Assembly: GCA_964460795.1 (NCBI GenBank) | Contig: CAYWRU010000009.1 | Coordinates: 16,933-80,932 of the forward strand | DNA: 64,000 nucleotides | Reading direction: 5' to 3' | Source: CAZOOM01 sp964460795 | GTDB taxonomy: Bacteria > Omnitrophota > Omnitrophia > Omnitrophales > Aquincolibacteriaceae | Part shown: piece after piece, positions 57,879-64,000 of the stretch | Layout of the letters: each line of letters opens with the position of its first letter | How positions within the stretch are numbered: the first letter of the stretch is position 1 | The notes under the pieces: model-generated | Databases searched by the model: none | Told to the model about the DNA's origin: nothing | Seen by the model: only the letters and a program-made list of their open reading frames with translations | Position numbers and translations under genes: made by a program

Positions 57879-59156
57879 CTAATTGAACTTCCAAAACTTG
57901 CCGGCGCAAACCGTTCCAAGCACCTTGCCCTTCAGCGTACGCTTCAGAAAGCACGAGTTCTTGGATTTGGAACGCAACTCTTCGTGCGTGACCACCCATT
58001 CTTGATTCGGATCTACCAACGTTAAATTAGCCTGGGTTCCTTTGACAACCTGACCAAAGGCTGGCCCCAGATTTAAAATTTCTGACGGCCGCACGGAGAA
58101 AACCTTAACGATCTCTTCGATGGACCATTTCTCACCGTGAAAAAGATCGGTCATTACGACTCCAAAAGCAGTTTCAAGCCCAATCACTCCAAAGGGTGCG
58201 TGATCATACTCCGCCATTTTGTCTTCCGGTGTGTGCGGCGCGTGATCGGTTGCCACGCAGTCCAGGATTCCGATTCGAAGTGCGCGGCGCACCGCCTCCA
58301 CATCTTCCCGGGTCCGAAGAGGAGGATTCATTTTAAAGTTCGTGTTATATCCCTCGAGACTTTCTTCACTGAGCGACAGATGATGAGGGGTCACTTCGGC
58401 CGTGATTCTTATTTTTTCTTCTTTGGCCCTCCGGATCAGTTCAACAGAACGTGCCGCCGAGACATGACTAATATGAAGATGGGCACCTGTAATCCGGGCA
58501 AGTTCAATGTCCCGCGCAACGGCAATCACCTCTCCAGCCGCAGGAATTCCATGCAGTCCGAGTTTTGTGGACATAAGGCCTTCATTCATGACTCCATTAT
58601 TCGCAAGGCGCCGATCGTCCGCGTGACTCATCACAATTAAGTTCAGCATGGAGGCATAGTCAAGCGCGCGGCGCATCAGGAGCGAATCTGCCACCCAATC
58701 CCCGTCATCGGTCACAGCCACAATGCCGGATTTTTTGAGATCTGCCATTTCAGAGAGTTCTTTTCCTTCGCGGCCCTTGCTGATGGTCCCTGCGGGAAAG
58801 ATATGATAAGGAATTTCTTTAGCCTTCCAGAGAATGAGATCAATGGTTCCCGGATTATCACAAGGCGGCTGAGTATTGGGCATGGAGACCGAGGCTACAA
58901 AACCACCTTTCAAAGCTGCCATGCATCCGGTAAAAATAGTTTCTTTGGATTCAAATCCCGGCTCACGAAAGTGGGTATGAAGATCGATAAATCCGGGAAG
59001 AAGATATTTCCCCTTGCCACTCACAACTTCCGCATTACCCGCCGGGATATCGCGGCGGATATCCGCAATTTTTCCTCCGTCAATCAAGAGGTCTGTGATT
59101 TCATCGCGGCCGCTCTTGGGATCAATCAAATGAATTTCTTTGAAAAGAGTACTCAT
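57879..59156 (-). CDS. pyrC: Dihydroorotase (class I)
   Basis: 425 residues: GFIDLHTHFREPG metal-site block, SMPNTQPPCD, VMSHADDR, HISHVSAARS, and CVATDHAPHTPEDK. Zinc amidohydrolase closing carbamoyl-aspartate. It overlaps pyrB by 4 nt. Confidence 0.96.
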   Translation of the reverse strand: MSTLFKEIHLIDPKSGRDEITDLLIDGGKIADIRRDIPAGNAEVVSGKGKYLLPGFIDLHTHFREPGFESKETIFTGCMAALKGGFVASVSMPNTQPPCDNPGTIDLILWKAKEIPYHIFPAGTISKGREGKELSEMADLKKSGIVAVTDDGDWVADSLLMRRALDYASMLNLIVMSHADDRRLANNGVMNEGLMSTKLGLHGIPAAGEVIAVARDIELARITGAHLHISHVSAARSVELIRRAKEEKIRITAEVTPHHLSLSEESLEGYNTNFKMNPPLRTREDVEAVRRALRIGILDCVATDHAPHTPEDKMAEYDHAPFGVIGLETAFGVVMTDLFHGEKWSIEEIVKVFSVRPSEILNLGPAFGQVVKGTQANLTLVDPNQEWVVTHEELRSKSKNSCFLKRTLKGKVLGTVCAGKFWKFN

Positions 59157-60106
59157 GAAGGCTCCTTAAGATCCATTTTTTCCGCGCCCGACAGCAGGAA
59201 GAGGACTGCCATGCGCACCGCAAGGCCGTTCGTGACCTGATCCAAAATAACCGAGAAAGGTCCGTCTAAAATTTCACTGGTGATTTCAATGCCCCGATTC
59301 ACAGGTCCGGGATGCATGATGATGACATCCGATTTGGCATATTTAAGAATTTCCTTATTGATCTGATACGCGGTGGCATATTCGCGAATGCTGGGGAAAA
59401 ACGATTCTTTTTGGCGCTCAAGTTGAATCCGCAGTAAATTGATAACATCCGCATCGCGCACCGCTTCTTTAAGATCCGTGGTTGAGCGAACTCCCAATTT
59501 TTCAATTCCGGCTGGAAGCAATGTTTTCGGTCCGCAAACCGTCACGTGAGCTCCTAGTTTTGTGAGGCCCCAAATATTGGACCGCGCCACTCGGCTATGG
59601 AGAATATCTCCCACAAAACTCACCCGGACTCCCTCAAGCTTTCCCTTTTTCTGAAGAATCGTAAACATATCGAGCAATGCCTGCGTCGGATGTTCATTAA
59701 TCCCGTCTCCGGCATTCACAATACTGGCTTTCGCATAGGGTGCAAGTCGATGCGGTGCGCCTGAGTTCGGATGGCGCATCACCACCACATTGACTTTAAG
59801 AGCCTCAATATTTCGAAGGGAATCTTTGAGCGATTCTCCCTTAGACATGCTGGAAGTGGCGGACTGAATTTGAATGGTGTCAGCGCTGAGACGTTTTTCT
59901 GCAAGTTCAAACGAGATACGTGTGCGGGTACTGGGCTCCAAAAACAGATTGGCCACCGTTTTGCCGCGAAGCGCCGGAACTTTTTTGACCGACCGATCTG
60001 AGACTTCGTAGAAAGAGGAAGCGGTAGTCAAAATCAGTTCAATTTCCTCACGCGACAAATCACGAAGCCCGAGGAGATCCTTCCGATTCCATTTAGAAGA
60101 CTTCAT
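59153..60106 (-). CDS. pyrB: Aspartate carbamoyltransferase catalytic chain
   Basis: 317 residues from MKSSKWNRKD. FLEPSTRTRISFE (carbamoyl phosphate), MRHPNSGAPH, GDGINEHPTQALLD, and MHPGPVNRGIEI. No pyrI is present, typical of trimeric or PyrC-associated ATCase. ATG overlaps the pyrR stop (ATGA). Confidence 0.97.
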   Translation of the reverse strand: MKSSKWNRKDLLGLRDLSREEIELILTTASSFYEVSDRSVKKVPALRGKTVANLFLEPSTRTRISFELAEKRLSADTIQIQSATSSMSKGESLKDSLRNIEALKVNVVVMRHPNSGAPHRLAPYAKASIVNAGDGINEHPTQALLDMFTILQKKGKLEGVRVSFVGDILHSRVARSNIWGLTKLGAHVTVCGPKTLLPAGIEKLGVRSTTDLKEAVRDADVINLLRIQLERQKESFFPSIREYATAYQINKEILKYAKSDVIIMHPGPVNRGIEITSEILDGPFSVILDQVTNGLAVRMAVLFLLSGAEKMDLKEPS

Positions 60107-60651
60107 ACAACACCTCGCGGAGTCACCCAAACATCATCAACCTCATCGCATTCTTTCACATGGACACTCACCTTTTCATCCATAGCCGTTGGTATATTTT
60201 TTCCCACATAGTCCGCCCGGATGGGAAGTTCGCGATGACCACGGTCCACGAGAACAGCTAACTGAATGGCCTTAGGCCGGCCAAAATCATGAATGGCATC
60301 AAGGGCTGCCCGAACCGTGCGACCCGTGAAAAGGACATCATCGACAAGCACCACAGTCCGGCCTCGGATATCCTCGGAAATTTCAGTCTCGCGCACACTG
60401 GCCTGAGCCCCAATCTCACTCAGATCATCGCGGTAAAGCGTGATATCCAAAATACCCTGAGCGATTTTTTTATTCATGATTTTTTCTAAATGCTGCCCCA
60501 TTCGCTGGGCCAGAAAAACACCACGGGTTCGGATTCCGATAAGAAGCAGCGAAGCTTCGGAGCCATTTCTCTCGTGGACTTCATGCGCCATCCGGGCCAA
60601 AGCGCGGTCCATCCCTTCAAAATCAAGTATTTGCTTAGTCTCCGGACTCAT
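60103..60651 (-). CDS. pyrR: Bifunctional pyr operon regulator / uracil phosphoribosyltransferase PyrR
   Basis: 182 residues from MSPETKQI. VVLVDDVLFTGRTVRAALD is the PRPP loop; GIRTRGVFLAQR and DITLYRDD are also characteristic. PyrR binds pyr leader RNA in UMP-responsive attenuation. Its ATG overlaps the stop of an upstream small ORF as ATGA, and an intrinsic terminator lies in that leader. Confidence 0.95.
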   Translation of the reverse strand: MSPETKQILDFEGMDRALARMAHEVHERNGSEASLLLIGIRTRGVFLAQRMGQHLEKIMNKKIAQGILDITLYRDDLSEIGAQASVRETEISEDIRGRTVVLVDDVLFTGRTVRAALDAIHDFGRPKAIQLAVLVDRGHRELPIRADYVGKNIPTAMDEKVSVHVKECDEVDDVWVTPRGVV

Positions 60652-60842
60652 CGGGCGTAGGCAAACCCCGTTACAAACTCGGGATTGCAACCTTTCTTAA
60701 AAAGTTTCTGGATTATTTCACATCGCGACGAGTCTCGAAAATCCGCATAACGGGCTTGTAAGGAGGCAAAAAAAATGCCCCGGCGTATCGCCTGGGGCGT
60801 CATTTTGCATTCTTTCCAAATTGTGTAAGTCTGCGTCGTCAT
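60648..60842 (-). CDS. Small leader ORF of the pyr operon
   Basis: 64 codons from an ATG with AAAGGA six nt upstream, ending in TGA that overlaps the pyrR ATG. An internal ATG with GGAAAG upstream (MTPQAIRR) gives a 51-codon alternative. The terminator stem and T-tract fall inside the coding region (RRGIFFASLQ). No homologue recognised. Overlap and SD quality suggest it is translated and couples to pyrR; whether the peptide matters is unknown. Confidence 0.6.
   Translation of the reverse strand: MTTQTYTIWKECKMTPQAIRRGIFFASLQARYADFRDSSRCEIIQKLFKKGCNPEFVTGFAYAR
60768..60798 (-). terminator. Intrinsic terminator / attenuator in the pyr leader
   Basis: Minus strand GCCCC-a-GGCG, loop ATA, CGCCGGGGC, then eight Ts after one A. 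About 100 nt downstream of the predicted start of transcription and 120 nt before pyrR. A clear PyrR-binding consensus loop or antiterminator was not identified by eye. Confidence 0.75.
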
Positions 60843-60905
60843 TAGAGATCCTTTATGGCGTCTCAGCACCATTTAAAAGAATCGAGCGGTCGTAAGTTGG
60901 CGGGA

Positions 60906-60934
60906 ATTCTACATCCGAAGGCAGGTTGGGTCAA
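60906..60934 (-). promoter_or_regulatory. Promoter of the pyr operon
   Basis: -35 TTGACC (60929-60934), 17-nt spacer, -10 TAGAAT (60906-60911). Transcription start about 60899, giving a leader of about 57 nt to the small ORF. Confidence 0.78.
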
Positions 60935-61036
60935 CAAAAAGATTGTACTCTTGAAATTATTGATTTCTACAAACGAGAGTTCATCCTGACTTGATCTTAT
61001 AATCAAGTGCGGCACTGGGTTGACCGTAAAGGCCGT

Positions 61037-61077
61037 CTCCTCATAAGATGAGGAGGTGCTCTTTCGAACACCTCCTC
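61037..61077. repeat. Competing hairpins downstream of rnpB
   Basis: CTCCTCAT/ATGAGGAG (61037-61055) and GAGGAGGTG/CACCTCCTC (61050-61077) share a segment, so only one can form at a time. No T-tract. It may mark the end of the RNase P RNA transcript. Confidence 0.55.
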
Positions 61078-61277
61078 ACTGTCTGCTCTTTCGATAAGCC
61101 GGGTTCTGTCACTCGATTTCTCGAGGCACGATCATCCATCTTGGACTCTCATTGCTGAGAGTCTCCTGCGGCCTACCCGTGAAATTTCTTGCGAAACCAG
61201 CGGACCGCTGGCTGCCTTACGGCAATTCCCCTGTTTGGCCTTTCTTCGCGTAGAGATTACCGCGTTTCACCCCTTCG

Positions 61278-61352
61278 ACGCGCTCGACTTTCGTCTCGCT
61301 TGCTCAGGACTTCGCCCTTCTTTCAAAGGACTTGAACTGATCTTATCGAAGG
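61278..61352. repeat. CTTCGAC/GTCGAAGG dispersed repeat within rnpB
   Basis: CCCCTTCGACGCGCTCGAC...CTTATCGAAGGAC resembles the dispersed GTCGAAGG/CCTGAGC repeat. Inserted between the CAGAGACGAG and GGGTGAAACG blocks of RNase P RNA. Confidence 0.65.
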
Positions 61353-61382
61353 ACTCGTCTCTGTGGCTCTGATCCGCCTACT

Positions 61383-61450
61383 GATTTGAGATTTTTGATT
61401 TTAGACTGCAGAATTATTCTGCAATCTTCATTCTAAAATCTAAATTCATA
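61383..61450. repeat. AGATTTTAGA palindromic repeat within rnpB
   Basis: GATTTGAGATTTTTGATTTTAGA and inverted TTCTAAAATCTAAATTC arms around TGCAGAAT-T-ATTCTGCA (61407-61423). Lies between the ACCCACCCC and AGAGCCACAG blocks, a variable helix. Confidence 0.8.
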
Positions 61451-61592
61451 GGGGTGGGTATTACCCACTACGCTGTCCGATGAAGCCCGGACTTTCCTCC
61501 CTCCGCTAAAGCGGAGAGCGATCGTGTAAAAGAGCAGTGAGAAGTTTAGCATATAGAGAAATATGTGGCTAGAACTTGGTAAAAACTTAGGA

Positions 61593-62075
61593 CTACGCAG
61601 TAGGAGGCGTATTGACTGCAGGCTGAGTCTCTGGAGAAGGTGCTGGGGCCTCATTCTTGGCCGAATCGGAGGCAATATTGGCATCGGCGGATTCATCTTT
61701 CACAGTTGCGCTTTCAAGCTCTTTTAATTGCGTTTGAGAAAAATTAGCCCAAATAACATCGGGATATTTTTCGATGATTTGCCGGAAAAGCTGCAACGCC
61801 TCGTCCTTATGCCCCAGGGCAGCATGTGAACGGGCAATATAATACTGAGAAATAATGGCCAAATTCCCTTCCGGATTCTCATCAATATAAGCCTGATATT
61901 TCTGAATAGCCTTATCAAATTCACCTTTGGCAAATAAACGCTCTGCCTCGGAGTAGCTGCCAAAATAAAAGGCTTCACGATTATGGATATGAATGCAACC
62001 AGATGTGCTCAATACAACTAAAATGAGAGCTGCTAGTCCCAGCTGTTTAAAACTCGATTTTCTTTTTGCATTCAT
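61593..62075 (-). CDS. TPR lipoprotein
   Basis: 160 residues from MNAKRKSS (AGGA upstream). Lipobox LSTSGC, then tetratricopeptide helices (EAERLFAKGEFDKAIQKYQAYI; QYYIARSHAALGHKDEALQLF), and an acidic P/A-rich tail. Resembles envelope TPR lipoproteins (BamD/YbgF-like), but no specific match. The first 18 codons of the open frame lie in the porin terminator and are excluded. Confidence 0.85.
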   Translation of the reverse strand: MNAKRKSSFKQLGLAALILVVLSTSGCIHIHNREAFYFGSYSEAERLFAKGEFDKAIQKYQAYIDENPEGNLAIISQYYIARSHAALGHKDEALQLFRQIIEKYPDVIWANFSQTQLKELESATVKDESADANIASDSAKNEAPAPSPETQPAVNTPPTA

Positions 62076-62111
62076 ACTATTTTCCTGATCATTTTTGAGG
62101 AGAGAAAAAGA

Positions 62112-62156
62112 AAAACCCTGATCTCTCAAACAGCCTATTTAAGAGATCAGGGTTTT
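62112..62156 (-). terminator. Intrinsic terminator of the porin gene
   Basis: 15-bp perfect stem (core CCCTGATCTCT) with a 15-nt loop, followed on the minus strand by TTTTTCTTTTT. Sits 13 nt past the porin stop. Confidence 0.9.
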
Positions 62157-62168
62157 CAAAATCAAAGA

Positions 62169-63518
62169 CTAGATGAGATAAATAACCTGTCCACCGATCG
62201 TCGTCTGACTGGCTCTTTCGCCACCCGTTGCTCCTTGTGCAATACCGAAGATCGACTGGTCATCCGCGCGATCCCAACGAAACTCAGCGCGAGTAAGGAG
62301 ATTATCTGTCAGCGCATATTCAGCTGTCAGCGTTTGTTCAAAATATGCCGAGTTGATTCCTGAGCGGATACCTGAGGCATCGTGGAAAAGCTCAGAACGC
62401 GTTGCTACAGCAAACTTATCTGTGAACTTGTAACGCGCATAGCCAGCAAGACCCCACCACCATGCATCGTTTTTCGTATGCTGCCCGCGGGCAACGCCCG
62501 GATCCAAGGCGCCATGCTGCTCACCCACTTCATAATCGCCACCTAGGGAGAGCTTATCCGAGGCCTGCCAATTTACATTGTTGGTGAAAAGCCAAGTCTT
62601 GCTACCTTCGGTTCCCGGCTGTTCAGCGCCAAAATAAAAGGCATGCATTACCTTGACATCATTGAGAGGGCTATAGCCTAATCCCGATTCAATCGTCTTC
62701 ATGGAATTGTTATCAATGGCACGGTCCCAGCCATTATTGAGTCCCAAATAGACATCCGCTTTCCCTTCAAGCCAGCTTGACTGGGTGCGAATTCCATCAT
62801 GGGTAAAAGGAGCTGCATAGTTGAACATCAAGGAACGGGAAATGTTCCAATTTGCAGGCGCATCCACCGCTTCAAATCCAGCGAGGGTAAAAAAACGACC
62901 GACTTTGATATCCACTGCATCCGGAAGAATTTTGCTGCCTTCAACCAGCGGAGCTTTGTACTCAACATACGCCTGCTCAAGATCAGCCAGGTTATCCGTA
63001 TTATTGCTACCATTTGCATTCGTATAGTTTGGATCTTCTCCAAATTTCAGATCCATGCGAAAGCCTGCGGTCTTAACTTCCTTGACCGGTTTTTCAAAAT
63101 AAAGCTTAGCTGCATTCACCGAGAAGGAACCATCATAGCGGTCATATGCGCGCACGCGGTTCGTTCCACCTGTGGCGGTACTCACGGCTGGGCGAGTTGC
63201 CGCAGTCGTTTTCGGCTGAGTAAAATTATTGTTATATTGAACATCAACGTAACCACCAACATTCACATCCTGCGACAAATGCAGAAGCCCGCCTGAACTT
63301 GGGTTGCCCGATGCAACATAAGGGGCTGCCGGTGCACCCGCGGTCTTTTCTTCGACCGAGCGTAAAGCGCGTTCCAGGTTGGAAACTTTGTCATTCAGGT
63401 CTGATACTTGTCCCTGAAGAGCCGTTACTTGATTCTCGTCCGCAAAGGCCGGTGCCGCGGCAAAAATCATGCCGAGGAGTAAGGCCATTACTGTTACTTT
63501 GGCGGTGAGCTCTCTCAT
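62169..63518 (-). CDS. Outer-membrane porin (BBP2/OmpL-like)
   Basis: 449 residues from MRELTAKVTV (GGAGG eight nt upstream). Signal peptide to AFA-DEN; N-terminal coiled coil (VTALQGQVSDLNDKVSNLERAL); amphipathic barrel strands with alternating aromatics (GGYVDVQYNNNF, VYLGLNNGWDRA), C-terminal QVIYLI. Pattern fits the putative beta-barrel porin-2 family. A start 24 codons upstream is rejected. Confidence 0.82.
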   Translation of the reverse strand: MRELTAKVTVMALLLGMIFAAAPAFADENQVTALQGQVSDLNDKVSNLERALRSVEEKTAGAPAAPYVASGNPSSGGLLHLSQDVNVGGYVDVQYNNNFTQPKTTAATRPAVSTATGGTNRVRAYDRYDGSFSVNAAKLYFEKPVKEVKTAGFRMDLKFGEDPNYTNANGSNNTDNLADLEQAYVEYKAPLVEGSKILPDAVDIKVGRFFTLAGFEAVDAPANWNISRSLMFNYAAPFTHDGIRTQSSWLEGKADVYLGLNNGWDRAIDNNSMKTIESGLGYSPLNDVKVMHAFYFGAEQPGTEGSKTWLFTNNVNWQASDKLSLGGDYEVGEQHGALDPGVARGQHTKNDAWWWGLAGYARYKFTDKFAVATRSELFHDASGIRSGINSAYFEQTLTAEYALTDNLLTRAEFRWDRADDQSIFGIAQGATGGERASQTTIGGQVIYLI

Positions 63519-63641
63519 TTTCGAAGCCTCCGTTGGTTGGTCACTAAAAGTTTGCGATGATATCGTTCCACTAATCAACTTGCATGCCAACTAATCATCG
63601 CTCTTCAGCTTATACTATTGGCCCGCATAATATCACATTTT

Positions 63642-63679
63642 GTCAGACATTCTTGCGATTTGCTACAATCCTGTCTGAC
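63642..63679 (-). promoter_or_regulatory. Inverted repeat at the porin transcript start
   Basis: GTCAGACA (63642-63649) and TGTCTGAC (63672-63679), 22-nt spacing, just downstream of the -10 box. Either an operator or a 5'-terminal hairpin in the mRNA. Confidence 0.45.
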
Positions 63680-63686
63680 GGCTGAA

Positions 63687-63715
63687 ATTATGATTCAAGC
63701 CCTAAAACCTGTCAA
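63687..63715 (-). promoter_or_regulatory. Promoter of the porin gene
   Basis: -35 TTGACA (63710-63715), 17-nt spacer, -10 CATAAT (63687-63692). The leader is about 160 nt. The rest of 63716-64000 shows no convincing gene. Confidence 0.65.
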
Positions 63716-64000
63716 CTGCTTTTTCATAACACCGGGTCAAATCAGAGGATTGAACCAATTTTCAGCAATCTTTTTACTCTCCTAATATATCGAACCTGAC
63801 CTTTTTTTTCTTAATGGGCAAAATTTGCCGTGATTTTACATAAAAAATGGGGCAGCTCTTCTTCGCTCACTCCTTACCGGGTTGAGGTACGAAGCAATTT
63901 CCTTCCAACGTCGGCGCCCTATTCCTGCGAAGCCCTGACGTAAAACGGCTCTTCATCAAAGAAGGGGGCAATAAAGGTATCCGATAACTATTGAGAATGT

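Larger units (their letters stand above)
61083..61537 (-). ncRNA. rnpB: RNase P RNA
   Basis: Minus strand: terminal helix CTGCTCTTT/AAAGAGCAG, GGAGGAAAGTCCGGGC near the 5' end, ACAG..GTAGTGGGTAATACCC, GAGCCACAGAGACGAG, GGGTGAAACGCGG, CACGGGTAGGCC and 3' AACCCGGCTTATCG. About 455 nt, longer than usual because two repeats are inserted in variable regions. Confidence 0.95.

Noticed and set aside
63720..64000. Possible gene fragment at the right edge
   Set aside because: A short open stretch on the minus strand (about 43 codons) has no start, signal or family features, and stops soon.

Overview
The window reads as a chromosome segment of an uncultured Gram-negative bacterium. An outer-membrane porin, Tat and lipoprotein signals, an exosortase-associated small protein, numerous palindromic intergenic repeats and a 31.6-kb open reading frame together suggest a candidate phylum of the PVC/Omnitrophota type. 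That placement is an inference from style and gene content, because no rRNA is present. Every convincing gene lies on the minus strand except one small coiled-coil gene and one structured RNA candidate.

Layout. 1-4956: riboflavin operon from a good promoter, in the order ribBA, ribH, nusB, ribD, ribE, TIGR04073-type small exported protein, cbiX-like chelatase (cut by the window edge). 5106-5238: a closed, multi-helix RNA candidate. 5314-12902: a secreted protein of beta-sandwich repeats plus an alpha/alpha-barrel-like domain, interrupted by a 100-N assembly gap inside a near-identical repeat. 13271-13532: tRNA-Leu and tRNA-Cys. 13647-14129: glycine-zipper lipoprotein, followed by a run of perfect hairpins. 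14411-17327: housekeeping cluster yicC-gmk-rpoZ-coaC-coaB.

17734-49365 is the outstanding feature: one uninterrupted reading frame of 10,543 codons. It is a chain of about 40 unrelated modules. These include a TraB/ChaN-like N-terminal module, a Tat-leader HExxH module, a response-regulator receiver, TM modules, a TIM-barrel, a pilin-like N-terminus, two carrier-protein-like domains, lipoproteins, a cadherin/LamG adhesin, HEAT repeats, HD and DHDPS-like domains and an HTH. Nearly every module boundary carries the same pentapeptide, R-S-E-(V/L/I/A/M)-R, always in frame and spelled with different codons. Several modules begin just after the motif with what look like former start codons and export signals. 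Palindromic repeats that are intergenic elsewhere in the window are translated inside the frame, and one inter-motif cassette is the antisense of a plausible plus-strand gene. The region looks like a genomic neighbourhood welded into a polyprotein, or a cassette array, with the pentapeptide as processing site or join.

49683-60934: a pyrimidine operon, pyrR-pyrB-pyrC-carA-carB-pyrK-pyrD-pyrF, covering UMP synthesis except pyrE. It has a strong promoter and a terminator-containing leader ORF coupled to pyrR. It is interrupted by three small insertions: a four-helix-bundle (23S-IVS-type) gene, a truncated copy of it, and a GIY-YIG gene, each bounded by inverted repeats. 61083-61537: RNase P RNA carrying repeat insertions. 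61593-63518: a TPR lipoprotein and a BBP2-type porin with its own promoter and terminator.
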